Positions 7,911 to 17,902 are shown, counted from the first letter of the stretch. The stretch is DNA of 64,000 bases from Brucella anthropi ATCC 49188 (GCF_000017405.1 NC_009667.1:1722001-1786000), one strand, 5' to 3'. Notes: a model not told the origin generated them from the letters alone. Program-made: numbers and translations.

Positions 7911-8810
7911 TCATCGATTGCGCGAAACTATGCATGCGCCACCGGCGGCGCGCAGCTTCGCACAAATGCTGTCGGCTTCTCCGCGGCTGTTGGCGCCGAT
8001 GCGTACTGCATAGATGCCACGGCGTCCCATCGGCGTCCGTATCCGGCTGATAACGGGGTCGTGGCCTGCCAGCACGGCGCTGAACTGCTTGCGCAGGCGC
8101 ACCCATTGATTGGCAGCGGCGCTGCGGCGGAAATTGCCAGCGACCTGAATGCCCCATGGCTTAGGTTTCACGCGCGACATCGGAATTGTGGCGCTGCGGA
8201 TGATCGGCAGGCGCTTGCAGGCATCGACGAAGGCGAGCTTGGGATCGAGCGGGCGGTTCACGACCTCCTTGCCTGCCGCGAAATCGTCGGCAGGTGCGCC
8301 GGTAATGTCCAGCACGTAATTTTCAGTTTCGAGCGGCAGAAATCCGCCGGACCGCATCCAGCTGGAAACACGCCCGGCCCCTGCATTATAGGCGGCGGCT
8401 GCAAGGCCCCAATTGCCGAAAGCGCCTTTAAGGTCGCGCAGGAAACTCGCCGATGCGGGAATGGCCTGTTCTATGTCGAAAGGGTCGGCAAGCCCACGCT
8501 CCTTAGCAGTATAAGGCATGAACTGCGCAATGCCTTCAGCGCCGACAGGGCTGACCGCGTTGTGATCGAAACGGCTTTCTTTCCAGATGAGCCGGGCGAA
8601 GAAGTCGCGCGGGATGCCGTGGATGTCGGCATTGGCACCGATGAGCTGGCAGATGCGGCCAACGGTCGGGACTTTCTTCTCCGGCGGTAAAGGCGGCGCA
8701 TAGACTGGCGGGTTTGGCTCGCTCGCTGCATAGGATGCAGCCACGCCGGAAGGCAGGCTGAAAAGCTGCGAAGCCAGGATAAATGCTATGCCGTGCCGAT
8801 AACGTTTCAT
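7911..8810 (-). CDS. Lytic murein transglycosylase with SPOR-like tail
   Basis: A 299-residue exported enzyme predicted to cleave peptidoglycan glycan strands. The signal peptide spans about 1-28. The SLT domain (about 50-165) carries catalytic E78 in WKESRFDHNA, then GAEGIAQFMP and AAAYNAGAGRV. The C-terminal 80 residues (WGIQVAGNF, YAVRIGANSRGEAD, SICAKLRAAGGAC) look like a SPOR peptidoglycan-binding domain. ATG 8810 begins the signal peptide; the upstream extension to 8879 is not needed. It is monocistronic and divergent from the Kazal lipoprotein gene. Confidence 0.88.
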   Translation of the reverse strand: MKRYRHGIAFILASQLFSLPSGVAASYAASEPNPPVYAPPLPPEKKVPTVGRICQLIGANADIHGIPRDFFARLIWKESRFDHNAVSPVGAEGIAQFMPYTAKERGLADPFDIEQAIPASASFLRDLKGAFGNWGLAAAAYNAGAGRVSSWMRSGGFLPLETENYVLDITGAPADDFAAGKEVVNRPLDPKLAFVDACKRLPIIRSATIPMSRVKPKPWGIQVAGNFRRSAAANQWVRLRKQFSAVLAGHDPVISRIRTPMGRRGIYAVRIGANSRGEADSICAKLRAAGGACIVSRNR

Positions 8811-8975
8811 GCTGCCTGTTCCGCCCCTCAACTTCGGCCAAAGTAACCTATATGGGCGGGTTGTCGATATGATCTGCAAGGTTTTGCACTTTTACGAAAA
8901 GACTTGCTCTTATCGTAGGTTGCGCCATTTTAGTGACCGGGACAGATCGGATTTATCCGGACAAGGGAGAGGAAA

Positions 8976-9425
8976 ATGCAGTTTCATCGATTCAGACAAT
9001 TGGCTGTGCTTGCGGGCGCTCTGCTTCTCGCCGGTTGTGTTGCCGAAGGCGGCCCGGATTATGGTCCGCCGATTCGCCCTGGACCGTCGCAGCCGCAGAT
9101 GTGCCCGATGATCTATGCTCCCGTCTGCGCCACGCGCGGTTCTTCGCGCAAGACCTTCGGCAATTCCTGTCAGGCAAGAGCTGAGGGCTATCGCGTCATC
9201 GCAAATGGCCAGTGCTCATCAAGACCGGGTCCGGGATGGGGCGGCGAAGGCGGCATGCGTCCGCCGCATCAGGGCAACAGACCGGGCAGGCCGGGCGCGG
9301 GTGCTTGCACGCGGGAATATATGCCTGTTTGCGCAAGACGCGGTAACGACAGGCGCACTTTCCCCAACCGTTGCGAAGCCGACCGTGCAGGCTATCGCAT
9401 TATGAATGGCGGGCAGTGCCGCTGA
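8976..9425 (+). CDS. Lipoprotein with two Kazal-like domains
   Basis: A 149-residue predicted lipoprotein with lipobox LLAGC and lipidated Cys21. Two Kazal-type protease-inhibitor-like repeats follow: about 43-80 (CPMIYAPVCA, KTFGNSC, GQC) and 110-148 (CTREYMPVCA, RTFPNRC, GQC), joined by a Gly/Pro/Arg-rich linker. Each repeat has four cysteines rather than the six of animal Kazal domains, as usual for bacterial versions. The role may be inhibition of host or bacterial serine proteases; this is inference from the fold. GGAG lies 6 bases before ATG 8976. Confidence 0.82.
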   Translation: MQFHRFRQLAVLAGALLLAGCVAEGGPDYGPPIRPGPSQPQMCPMIYAPVCATRGSSRKTFGNSCQARAEGYRVIANGQCSSRPGPGWGGEGGMRPPHQGNRPGRPGAGACTREYMPVCARRGNDRRTFPNRCEADRAGYRIMNGGQCR

Positions 9426-9453
9426 GTATAGAAAATCGAATGGCCGTTCGTGA

Positions 9454-9485
9454 TGTGTTGGAAGATCGGTAAGTATTCCAACACA
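9454..9485. terminator. Convergent hairpin between Kazal gene and uvrB
   Basis: TGTGTTGGAA and TTCCAACACA form a perfect 10-bp stem with a 12-base loop between two convergent genes. There is no clear T-run, so terminator activity is plausible but unsure. Confidence 0.45.
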
Positions 9486-9501
9486 TAATCAACGATCTCG
9501 G

Positions 9502-12327
9502 TCACCGTCCCGGTCGGCCTGTCTTGCCGGGGCGGCGTTTCTTGCGCGCTGTTTCGGCAGGGTCCTCGTAAGACCCGATGCCTGCGCGCTCACGGCGGAT
9601 TGCGGCATCGTCGCCGCCACTTGGCACTTCGGTCCGCTTGACCGTCATTTCATCGAGTGTGTTCTTGCGGAAGAGCGGTTTTGCCATGTCGGTGCCCGGT
9701 CCCATATCGTCAAGCGACGGCTTCTGGAACAAAGACGGCTTACCAAGCGGGCGCGTCGTATCGGCGCCCATTTCATCCAGTGCCGGTTTGCGGAAACGGG
9801 AATTGCCGGTGGGTTTGCCCTTGTTGCGGCCTGCGCCTGCATCGCCCGCCTCAAACTCGCGTGCCAGCGGGTCGTCGGCAATAGCCAGTTCCGTCTCACG
9901 CAGCCGCTTGATTTCGTCGCGCAGGCGCGCGGCCTTTTCGAAGTCGAGATCGGCAGCGGCGTCGCGCATCTGCTTTTCCAGATGCTCCAGATGGGCGGCA
10001 AGATTGTTGCCCATCATCGCGCCTTCTTCCGCAAAGCCCGAAATATCCGCGCGGACATGATCGCGCTCGTAAACCGAGCCAAGAATATCCGAGATATTCT
10101 TCTTCACCGAGGCAGGCGTGATGCCGTGCTCTTCATTATAGGCAACCTGCTTCTCACGGCGGCGGCTGGTTTCATCCATCGCGCGCTGCATCGAGCCGGT
10201 AATATTGTCGGCGTAGAGAATGACCTTGCCGTCAACGTTACGCGCTGCACGTCCAATGGTCTGAACCAGTGAGGTTTCCGAGCGCAGGAAGCCTTCCTTG
10301 TCGGCATCGAGAATGGCGACGAAGCCGCATTCCGGAATGTCGAGACCTTCGCGCAGGAGGTTGATACCAACCAGCACATCGAAGGCGCCGAGACGCAGAT
10401 CGCGAATGATTTCGATACGCTCCAGCGTGTCGATATCGGAATGCATGTAGCGAACGCGCACGCCCTGTTCATGCAGATATTCCGTCAGGTCTTCGGCCAT
10501 GCGCTTGGTCAGCACCGTGACCAATGTACGGTAACCCTTCTGTGCCGTTTCTCGAATTTCGCCGAGTACGTCATCGACCTGTGACTTGGCAGGGCGGATT
10601 TCGACGGGCGGATCGATCAGCCCGGTCGGGCGGATGACCTGTTCTGCGAACACGCCGCCAGCTTCTTCCATTTCCCAGCCGCCCGGCGTTGCCGAAACGG
10701 CAATGGTCTGCGGGCGCATGGCGTCCCATTCCTCGAAACGGAGCGGGCGATTGTCCATGCAGGATGGCAGACGGAAACCATATTCGGCAAGCGTTGCCTT
10801 GCGGCGGAAGTCGCCGCGATACATGCCGCCGATCTGCGGAACCGTGACGTGGCTTTCGTCGATGAAAACCAGCGCATTGTCCGGAATATATTCGAACAGC
10901 GTCGGCGGCGGCTCGCCGGGATTGCGGCCGGTCAGATAGCGCGAATAGTTTTCAATACCCGCACAGGAACCGGTTGCTTCCAGCATTTCGAGATCGAATG
11001 TCGTGCGCTGGTCGAGGCGCTGGGCTTCCAGCAGACGCCCGGCATTGTTCAGTTCGACAAGGCGATGCTTCAGCTCTTCCTTGATCGACTTGATCGCCTG
11101 ATTGAGGGTCGGGCGTGGTGTCACATAGTGCGAATTCGCATAAATCTTGACCGATTTCAGATCGCCGGTCTTCTGGCCGGTGAGTGGGTCGAACTCGGTG
11201 ATGGTCTCGATCTCATCGCCGAAAAGCGAAATGCGCCAGGCGCGATCTTCCAAGTGAGCCGGGAACAATTCGATCGTGTCGCCGCGCACGCGGAACGAGC
11301 CGCGCACGAAATTGATGTCTTGCCGCTTGTATTGCTGGGCCACGAGATCGGCGAGCAGCTGGCGCTGATCGAGCCGGTCCCCGATCTTCATTTCGAAGGT
11401 CATGGCCGTATAGGTTTCGACCGATCCGATACCGTAGATGCACGATACGGAAGCGACGATAATCACATCGTCGCGTTCGAGCAGCGCGCGGGTGGCCGAG
11501 TGGCGCATCCGGTCGATCTGTTCGTTGATGGACGATTCCTTCTCGATATAAGTGTCCGAGCGCGGCACATAGGCTTCCGGCTGGTAATAATCGTAGTAGG
11601 AAACGAAATATTCGACGGCGTTGTTCGGAAAGAAGCTCTTGAACTCGCCATAAAGCTGTGCGGCCAAGGTCTTGTTCGGCGCCAGGATCAGGGCAGGGCG
11701 TTGCGTCCGCTGGATGACCTGCGCCATGGTGAAGGTCTTGCCCGAACCGGTGACACCGAGTAGGACCTGCGTGCGGTCGTCGTTGTCCAGCCCTTCCAGC
11801 AAATCGCGAATAGCCGTCGGCTGGTCACCGGACGGTTCGAAACTGGTTTCCATCTCGATGGCGATGCCGCCTTCGGATTTATCCGGACGTGCCGGGCGGT
11901 GAGGCGTCCAGAGTTCGCCGTTCTTGAACAGCGGATTGCCGGAGGCAATCAGGTCCGACAGGGCCTGAACTGTTGCGGTTGCACCGGACGGGTTCAGTCC
12001 GGCAGCGTCTTCCAGACTGATGTCGAGACCGGCAACCGGATTGAGGCCAGCCGCCGCCCGCTCCTTGGCGGATGCAGCTCCGCCCATGGACGTACCGCGC
12101 CCGCTGCGCGACGCTTCCTTGCTGCGCTCGGGAATTTTCTTGGGTTGTTTTGGGTTTTTCGCGCGTGGTTTCGCAGCCTCGTCGCCGATTTCCTTCGCCC
12201 AATCAGCAATGGGGCCGGCGATGGAGCCGGAAAGGGGCGCACCGGAAAGTTCGGCTTGTGGTGCTTCACCGAAGCCGCCAGCCTTGTCGTGCGAATCCTG
12301 GGAGTGTTTGTCTTTTGAGGAAGCCAT
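9502..12327 (-). CDS. uvrB: Excinuclease ABC subunit B
   Basis: The DNA-damage verification helicase of nucleotide excision repair, working with UvrA and UvrC. At 941 residues it is far longer than E. coli UvrB (673). About 160 low-complexity residues precede the core, and about 110 Arg/Lys/Gly-rich residues follow the UVR motif. Walker A is GVTGSGKT at 191-198. The beta-hairpin ([20 protein letters not shown]), DESH helicase motif, QTIGRAARN and the C-terminal UVR motif ([17 protein letters not shown]) are intact. ATG 12327 has a weak ribosome site, so a downstream start cannot be excluded. Confidence 0.95.
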   Translation of the reverse strand: MASSKDKHSQDSHDKAGGFGEAPQAELSGAPLSGSIAGPIADWAKEIGDEAAKPRAKNPKQPKKIPERSKEASRSGRGTSMGGAASAKERAAAGLNPVAGLDISLEDAAGLNPSGATATVQALSDLIASGNPLFKNGELWTPHRPARPDKSEGGIAIEMETSFEPSGDQPTAIRDLLEGLDNDDRTQVLLGVTGSGKTFTMAQVIQRTQRPALILAPNKTLAAQLYGEFKSFFPNNAVEYFVSYYDYYQPEAYVPRSDTYIEKESSINEQIDRMRHSATRALLERDDVIIVASVSCIYGIGSVETYTAMTFEMKIGDRLDQRQLLADLVAQQYKRQDINFVRGSFRVRGDTIELFPAHLEDRAWRISLFGDEIETITEFDPLTGQKTGDLKSVKIYANSHYVTPRPTLNQAIKSIKEELKHRLVELNNAGRLLEAQRLDQRTTFDLEMLEATGSCAGIENYSRYLTGRNPGEPPPTLFEYIPDNALVFIDESHVTVPQIGGMYRGDFRRKATLAEYGFRLPSCMDNRPLRFEEWDAMRPQTIAVSATPGGWEMEEAGGVFAEQVIRPTGLIDPPVEIRPAKSQVDDVLGEIRETAQKGYRTLVTVLTKRMAEDLTEYLHEQGVRVRYMHSDIDTLERIEIIRDLRLGAFDVLVGINLLREGLDIPECGFVAILDADKEGFLRSETSLVQTIGRAARNVDGKVILYADNITGSMQRAMDETSRRREKQVAYNEEHGITPASVKKNISDILGSVYERDHVRADISGFAEEGAMMGNNLAAHLEHLEKQMRDAAADLDFEKAARLRDEIKRLRETELAIADDPLAREFEAGDAGAGRNKGKPTGNSRFRKPALDEMGADTTRPLGKPSLFQKPSLDDMGPGTDMAKPLFRKNTLDEMTVKRTEVPSGGDDAAIRRERAGIGSYEDPAETARKKRRPGKTGRPGR

Positions 12328-12452
12328 GCCCTCAATATGGATTTTCAGCGTCCAAATGAAAAGAGTGCGGAGGCGAAATCCTCCGCACCCTTACTCTATC
12401 TGGCGATGCTCCTGACAGAAGGTTGTCAGGAGGTGTGGTTCCAGAGGCGGCT

Positions 12453-13049
12453 TTACAGCCTGCCGCCGGGACGCATGCGAGGGCCGGGGCCAAAACCATG
12501 CCCGAAGCCGGGGCCAAAACCGGGATGATAGCCCGGATGATCGTTCCAGCCGGGACGGTCCGTCCAGTGTGGGCGTGCTGGTCCCCTGTTCGACTGGCAA
12601 TTACGCCCGATGCAGCCATTATAGACATTGCCGCCACCGTTCCAGCCGCGATAAGGACCTGGACCCCAGTCGGGGCCCCAGTAGGGGCCGCTGTTGGCCG
12701 CCAGTGCCGAACCGATGGCGATGCCTGCGATGAGCGGTATGCCAACCGCTGCGGCGGTCGATCCGAAATTGTCGTTCGTCGTGTAGCCGTTGCCTGTCTG
12801 AATGGCGATGTAGCTCGATGCAGCCCAGCCGGTCATGCCGCCATAGGTCACCTGACACCAGCCATAGCCGCTGGTGCAGCCAGCCACCGTAATACCGACG
12901 CCATTCGGGATCGCCCCGATGGTTCCGTACTGGGTGCCCGGGCCGACGCGAAGATTAATCGTCGATGTTACAATTGCCGATGATGCATAAGCATTCGTTG
13001 AAACAAGAAGTGCTAATGTAACTATGGAGGACTTAACCGATAGTTTCAT
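12453..13049 (-). CDS. Secreted SH3b-domain protein
   Basis: A 198-residue exported protein. The signal peptide is about 1-23 (LALLVSTNAYASS). A bacterial SH3 domain (about 27-83) shows STINLRVGPGTQYGTIG and WCQVTYGGMTGWAASSYI. A hydrophobic glycine-rich stretch (GIPLIAGIAIGSALAA) and a Pro/Gly/His/Trp-rich tail of the kind seen in rhizobial envelope proteins follow. It probably binds cell wall; the function is not established. AGG lies about 8 bases before ATG 13049. It stands alone upstream of uvrB on the same strand. Confidence 0.8.
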   Translation of the reverse strand: MKLSVKSSIVTLALLVSTNAYASSAIVTSTINLRVGPGTQYGTIGAIPNGVGITVAGCTSGYGWCQVTYGGMTGWAASSYIAIQTGNGYTTNDNFGSTAAAVGIPLIAGIAIGSALAANSGPYWGPDWGPGPYRGWNGGGNVYNGCIGRNCQSNRGPARPHWTDRPGWNDHPGYHPGFGPGFGHGFGPGPRMRPGGRL

Positions 13050-13270
13050 ATATCATTCCTCTAATATACTTTCTTTAATTACTTATAACATGAAGATTAT
13101 TATTTACGTGCATCACGATTTTTCGATTTCAATTCATGATTAATGAATATCGACCTCTTGAAATCGGCTTTCACACTAACGGTTTAAGCGCTTCATGCGG
13201 TACTTTTCTTCGTGGCGGGCTTGTCTCATATTAAAGGGCGACTCTCTCAAGCACTTAAGGACCGACTTCG

Positions 13271-13660
13271 ATGAATACTGATAATGCGCCGAAGGGCATG
13301 CTGACATTGCGCGTTCCGGCCATGCCCAAGGATGCGAATGCGGCGTTCGATATTTTCGGCGGCTGGGTGATGGCGCAGATGGACTCCGCATCCGGCATTC
13401 GTGCTGCAGAACGCGCCAAGGGCCGCGTGGTGACGGCAGCGGTTCGTGAAATGTCCTTTGCCAAGCCGGTGAAGATCGGTGACGCGCTCTGCGTCTATAC
13501 CGAGATTACGCGGGTTGGGCGCAGCTCGATCACGCTGCGGGTGGAAGCCTGGGCACAGCGTTACCTGACCCAGCAGATGGATCTCGTGACCCATGGCGAA
13601 TTCGTCATGGTTTCTCTGGATGAAAATGGCAAGCCGACGCCGGTGCCGCCGGAGGAATAA
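13271..13660 (+). CDS. Hotdog acyl-CoA thioesterase (YciA-like)
   Basis: A 129-residue cytoplasmic hotdog-fold enzyme predicted to hydrolyse acyl-CoA thioesters. It matches YciA-type proteins: MPKDANAAFDIFGGWVMAQMD at the N-terminus carries the catalytic-region Asn/Asp, followed by VVTAAVREMSFAKPVKIGD. Length is standard. A weak AAGGA precedes ATG 13271. It is a single gene followed by a terminator. Confidence 0.88.
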   Translation: MNTDNAPKGMLTLRVPAMPKDANAAFDIFGGWVMAQMDSASGIRAAERAKGRVVTAAVREMSFAKPVKIGDALCVYTEITRVGRSSITLRVEAWAQRYLTQQMDLVTHGEFVMVSLDENGKPTPVPPEE

Positions 13661-13668
13661 AGCATCGT

Positions 13669-13695
13669 CAAGCCCGGCATTGTGCCGGGCTTATT
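13669..13695 (+). terminator. Rho-independent terminator
   Basis: AAGCCCGGCATTGTGCCGGGCTT hairpin 8 bases after the thioesterase stop, followed by ATTT. Confidence 0.75.
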
Positions 13696-13696
13696 T

Positions 13697-13802
13697 AGAG
13701 CGGTTCCGGTTAAAACCGGTGGTTGGAACCGCTCTATCTAATTGTTTTCACGCATTATCCTACGCAAAACCGCTTCGCACTTTTACTGGAAATGCTCTAT
13801 TT
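13697..13802. repeat. RIME-like mosaic repeat
   Basis: AGAGCGGTTCC pairs with GGAACCGCTCT, followed by ATTGTTTTCACGCATTATCC and GCAAAACCGCTTCGCACTTTT. A near copy is at 57754-57858. The right end touches the 3' end of the extensin-like gene. Confidence 0.7.
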
Positions 13803-14726
13803 GCAGGCGCGATAGCCGCTGCGGCGCTGCATCAGGTCGAAATGGAAGTGATCGGCATGTTCCGGGTTATAGCCGGGGCCGAGAACTGTCGAGAAATAGC
13901 CGCATGCATCGGAGCGAACGCTGTTGAGCAGGCCCTTTTCGCGGAAGGCGAAGAAGCCCGGCTTGCGCACCATGATGTTCTTGCCGTTGTTCAGCACGAT
14001 CTTGGTGACATCGATGGCGTTGCCGCGTGAATGTTCCGACATTTTCGCGCCGCGACGGCTGTTCATGGTGCGGCAGGAATAGCCCCCGGCATTATAGATC
14101 GTGCTCACGCCGGACAGATAGCGCATCCGCGAGGCAGGTTGCAGGTCGCCCTTGATCCAGCGGGCAAAGGCCTCGGTCACCTGACAGTTCAGTGTTGCCG
14201 CCGGTTTGAACGCGATGGAGCCGCTGTTGAAGCCGGACACCTCGATGGGATTTGCGATCTGGCAGGAACTGCTGCGATAGATCGGCGGCTTTTCCTTGAA
14301 GACGACGCCGAGCCGTTTCAGGCGCGTGCGGCAGGCGGTTTCCGCATTGGACATCGTATAGATGTTTTCGGCAGCTGTTACCGGATTTTGAATCGGGGCT
14401 GAGAAGCCATAGTCGCCGGAATATTGCGGCTGGCTCTGCTGCGTGGATTGCGTGACGTGGTTCTCTTCCTCCTCGGCAAGCCCGACGATGCGTTCTTGCT
14501 GTGGCTCCTGCATGACGGGTGCGTCTACAACCGGGGCAGCATTTGCAATCGGTGCATCGGGAACCATCACGTCGGAATTGCCGACACTGGCCTGCGGGCG
14601 CGGGGCGCTTTCACCGGAACAACCGGCGATGATAGCCAGCAAGGCGAGGGACAAGGATGGGGCCAGACCTCGCAACCGGGAGCGCTGGCGGCTGACTGGA
14701 GCGGTGGCGGACAACGCAGAACTCAT
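13797..14726 (-). CDS. Extensin-like lipoprotein, putative peptidoglycan peptidase
   Basis: A 309-residue predicted lipoprotein (lipobox IIAGC). After a long Pro/Gln-rich linker, the C-terminal half from about 125 is the extensin-like domain. It carries the LAS-type metal site pattern SEHSRGNAIDV and HADHFHFDL seen in VanY/MepA-type peptidases, and several cysteines. A role in trimming peptidoglycan peptides is inferred. ATG 14726 is preferred since AAGG lies 7 bases upstream; ATG 14732 is only one base from that motif. Confidence 0.82.
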   Translation of the reverse strand: MSSALSATAPVSRQRSRLRGLAPSLSLALLAIIAGCSGESAPRPQASVGNSDVMVPDAPIANAAPVVDAPVMQEPQQERIVGLAEEEENHVTQSTQQSQPQYSGDYGFSAPIQNPVTAAENIYTMSNAETACRTRLKRLGVVFKEKPPIYRSSSCQIANPIEVSGFNSGSIAFKPAATLNCQVTEAFARWIKGDLQPASRMRYLSGVSTIYNAGGYSCRTMNSRRGAKMSEHSRGNAIDVTKIVLNNGKNIMVRKPGFFAFREKGLLNSVRSDACGYFSTVLGPGYNPEHADHFHFDLMQRRSGYRACK

Positions 14727-14976
14727 GTCCATACCTTTTCTTCAGGAGACCAGACCGATGGCGTTCCACGAATATTAGCTTGGAAGCGTAAAGGAAGAGT
14801 CAGCGCTCGCGTTAAGTGCTGTGGCGTAATCAGGGCAGCGGCCAGAGCATAATTTGGCTGGTGTGAAACGCGCTCCAGCGCGCAGGATTGGCAAAATGCC
14901 GCCTTTGTTCTATCACCATGCAGCGGTTTCGGGCCATGCCGCCGACAACATCCTCCCGGTCCCTGAAGTCATTTCC

Positions 14977-15327
14977 ATGTCAGCACTGATTTCGCCAAGC
15001 GTCCTGCCGATCCTGCTTCTCATCGGCTCGAACGTTTTCATGACATTCGCCTGGTACGGGCATCTGAAATTCACCAGCACGCCACTCGTTACCGTCATTT
15101 TCATCAGCTGGGGCATCGCTCTGATCGAATATTGCCTCGCGGTTCCGGCCAACCGCATCGGGCACGAGGTCTATTCAGCGGCGCAGCTGAAGACCATTCA
15201 GGAAGTCATCACGCTGGTGATCTTCAGCCTGTTCTCGGTGTTCTATCTCAAGGAAGCCTTCACCTGGCATCATCTGCTGGGCTTTGCGCTCATAGCGGGT
15301 GGGGCAGCTCTTATTTTCAAGGGGTAG
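14977..15327 (+). CDS. DMT family small membrane protein (DUF486)
   Basis: A 116-residue integral membrane protein with four predicted helices (ILLLIGSNVFMTFAW, VTVIFISWGIALIEYCL, VITLVIFSLFSVFYL, LGFALIAGGAALIF). This matches the DUF486 group of the drug/metabolite transporter superfamily in size. Transport substrate is unknown. The start at ATG 14977 fits family length, although the ribosome site is weak (GAAG); the frame extends upstream to 14854. Confidence 0.8.
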   Translation: MSALISPSVLPILLLIGSNVFMTFAWYGHLKFTSTPLVTVIFISWGIALIEYCLAVPANRIGHEVYSAAQLKTIQEVITLVIFSLFSVFYLKEAFTWHHLLGFALIAGGAALIFKG

Positions 15328-15344
15328 AGGCTGTTCCAAAAGTC

Positions 15345-15507
15345 GTCCTGTGTGGCTGCAAATGGCAATTATCTGCGTGCCGACGCTCATGTAGCTTTCT
15401 CTGGTGCATAGTCTTATCCGAAAAGTCTGCAACTTTTCTGGACCATGCTCAAAAGTACACTACGCTCCGGTACTCGAAAATCACCATTTTGATTCAGGCT
15501 CTGACGC
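15345..15507 (+). repeat. MITE-like element copy with nested palindrome
   Basis: The outer parts (CTGCGTGCCGACGCTCATGTA; CGCTCCGGTACTCGAAAATC) match the 204-347 element. A RIME-like hairpin (TCTTATCCGAAAAGT to ACTTTTCTGGACCATG) lies between them at 15403-15448, as in the 2780-2940 copy. It sits between two convergent genes. Confidence 0.6.
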
Positions 15508-15510
15508 ACT

Positions 15511-16413
15511 TTACTCGGCAGGTTCAGGAACAAGAGCCGACTTGCGTTTCCAGAACATGGGAATGAGTTCCACCGCCATCATGGCGGCGAAGATCAGTCC
15601 GCAGCCGATAAAGCCTATGAAGGTCACCCGCTCGCCGAGGAAGAGCGCGCCGAACAGGGCCGCAAAAAGCGCTTCCGACGACAGGAAGATCGCGGCCTGT
15701 GCGGAAGTCGTATAGCGCTGTCCTATGGCCTGCAAGGTGAAGGCAATGCCGGACGAGAAGACGCCGGTGAAAAGAATTTCCTTCCAGGTGAGTGCGATGG
15801 CCGTCCAGTTGAAGTCTTCGATCATGGAGGCGATAGCAAGGCCTGCGAAGGCGCTGGTTGCGAACTGGATGCAGCTCAGTGTTATCGGCCGTCCTGCACG
15901 GTTTGCCCTGCTGATCAGGACCACCTGCAAGGCCCAGAAGACCGCGCCGCAAATGACCAGCCAGTCACCTTGCTTGAGCGCAGTCAACGTTCCGCCGGAA
16001 AGCAGGAATATGCCTGCCAGACATGCCGCCGCACTCGGCCAGACGACAGGATGCGGCCAAGTGCGGAACAGGACGACGCCAAGCACTGGCACCATGACGA
16101 CATAGAGCCCGGTCAGAAAACCGGCATTGGTGACGGATGTGGTGATGAGCCCGATCTGCTGGAGAACAAGCCCGGTGAACAGGCTCAGTCCGATGAACAT
16201 GAAGAAGAGATAGTTCGAGCGGCTCAGGCTGGTCCTTGCCCGACGGCCCTCGGCTACGGCCCATGGCAGGACAGTAAGGGCGGCGATTGCCGAGCGGATA
16301 CCGATGAACAGAAACGGGCCGATACTGGCCATTGCCGTCGATTGGGCGACGAAACCCATGCCCCAGATGACGCCTGCCAGAAGCAGCAGCATATTGGCCT
16401 GTACGCGCGTCAT
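15511..16413 (-). CDS. EamA/DMT-family transporter
   Basis: A 300-residue inner-membrane protein with ten predicted helices in two EamA repeats (LLLLAGVIWGMGFVAQS near the start; EILFTGVFSSGIAFTLQAIGQRYT and EALFAALFGALFLGERVTFIG in the second). Proteins of this family export metabolites or amino acids; the substrate here is not known. Two ATG codons are adjacent; the second (16413) is better spaced from GAGG (5 bases). It is transcribed alone. Confidence 0.85.
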   Translation of the reverse strand: MTRVQANMLLLLAGVIWGMGFVAQSTAMASIGPFLFIGIRSAIAALTVLPWAVAEGRRARTSLSRSNYLFFMFIGLSLFTGLVLQQIGLITTSVTNAGFLTGLYVVMVPVLGVVLFRTWPHPVVWPSAAACLAGIFLLSGGTLTALKQGDWLVICGAVFWALQVVLISRANRAGRPITLSCIQFATSAFAGLAIASMIEDFNWTAIALTWKEILFTGVFSSGIAFTLQAIGQRYTTSAQAAIFLSSEALFAALFGALFLGERVTFIGFIGCGLIFAAMMAVELIPMFWKRKSALVPEPAE

Positions 16414-16590
16414 CATTACCTCGGTTCGGGATATGTCATTGCAGAAAGAGAAACCGGACGCTTTTCAGCCTTTCCCGGTCGTCATGCTATAGGCAATATT
16501 ATGGGCAGGCGGCAAGGGAACTTCCGATTCTGCGACATTCATGCATAGTCTGATTATAATTAGAGCGATTTCTTACCGACGGAGTGTTTT

Positions 16591-17634
16591 ATGCTCTCTT
16601 TAAATCGTCAATCCGCTGTTGTGGCATCGATTGCCACAACGATGCTGTTTCTGGCGGGTGGGGAATCGCAGGCTGCTTTCAAGAAGGTTCGCGACACGCT
16701 GGTTCTGTGCGATTTCGCGCAAAACTGCACTTTGACCCTTACGCCGGTCGCAAGCGATGGCGCGCCGGGGCTTGGCATCTTTCGCAGCAGCCAGTCAGGC
16801 TCGAAGCCGCTACTCCGGCTTTCCTATGTCGATCCATCACAGAAAACTGGCAAGTTGGAGATTTCCATCGACGGTCAAACACTGCTCGATGTCGATGTCT
16901 CGGCTTTGAAGGCGCAGGACGATCAGCTGGATTATACGGGCGATGTGGTCAAGGCGCTCGACGGGATGAAGAACGGTCAGAAACTGCAACTGAAATTTGC
17001 CGGAAAGACCTCGACCTATTCGCTTTCGGGCCTTGTCGGCGGGCTGATCTATGTGGACGAACAGCAATCGCGCGACGGAACTGTCGAGGCATTGCAGGTC
17101 AAGGGCAGCAAACCGGCGCCTGTTCCGCCACAGCTCAAGCTGATCGAAACGGTCGAGCAGATACCGGCTGACATCCGCAAGGATTTTTCCGACGAGGCGG
17201 CGGTCTGTGGCGGGGCAAGCCCCGGCACGTTCCGCAATGCAGGCGGTTTCGAGACGAAGATTGCCGATGGCCTCGATCTTATCGGCCTGCCATGCGGATC
17301 GCCGGGCGCCTACAATCAGCCTTATGCCTTCTACAGCCGCTACGAAAACAAGACTGTGCCGATCTCGCTACCGACCATTTCCGACGATGGCCCGACTGTG
17401 ACCGACACGGCATGGAACATCGACTGGACCCAGAAAACCTTGACGCTGGCGGCCTTCTTCAAGGGGAGAGGGCTTGGAGATTGCGGCATTTACGATGTCT
17501 GGAAAGCTACTGACAGCGGCGAGGGCCGGGTGCGTTTCGTTCTGGTGCAGGAACGTTCAAAAGGCGATTGCGATGGCAATTATGCCGGAGGCCCGGAGAA
17601 GTGGCCCGCGAGCTGGCCGGTTAACGCGCAATAG
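16591..17634 (+). CDS. DUF1176 family exported protein
   Basis: A 347-residue exported protein with a signal peptide (about 1-28, ending SQAAF). The remainder fits DUF1176 proteins: a beta-rich N-half (VRDTLVLCDFAQNCTLTL) and a C-half with conserved cysteines and tryptophans (GDCGIYDVWKAT, KGDCDGNYAGGPEKWPASWP). Function is unknown; homologues are periplasmic. GGAG lies 6 bases before ATG 16591. It is monocistronic. Confidence 0.8.
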   Translation: MLSLNRQSAVVASIATTMLFLAGGESQAAFKKVRDTLVLCDFAQNCTLTLTPVASDGAPGLGIFRSSQSGSKPLLRLSYVDPSQKTGKLEISIDGQTLLDVDVSALKAQDDQLDYTGDVVKALDGMKNGQKLQLKFAGKTSTYSLSGLVGGLIYVDEQQSRDGTVEALQVKGSKPAPVPPQLKLIETVEQIPADIRKDFSDEAAVCGGASPGTFRNAGGFETKIADGLDLIGLPCGSPGAYNQPYAFYSRYENKTVPISLPTISDDGPTVTDTAWNIDWTQKTLTLAAFFKGRGLGDCGIYDVWKATDSGEGRVRFVLVQERSKGDCDGNYAGGPEKWPASWPVNAQ

Positions 17635-17902
17635 GTGCCGCTTAAGGGCACAGTTGACAGAGATATATTTTTCCGCGTGAAATGGTTGATGGAAATGCTA
17701 TAGTTCTGTGAACGGCTATTCGAACGGTTCCGAGGCGGATGTTTCGGTGACCGTTTTCTTTTTGTGTGTCGGAGGCTGGTTGGCCTTCGAAAAGCGCCTC
17801 GCACTATCCAAGCATTGCGCGAGGTGAGGCGGGCAAATCAAGATGCCGGTGCGTGCAGGACCTCGGGGAGAGGTGAGTACCGGACGAAGGAAAGGACTGG
17901 GT

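Noticed and set aside
10849..11763. 304-codon plus-strand frame inside uvrB
   Set aside because: Antisense shadow of the UvrB helicase core.
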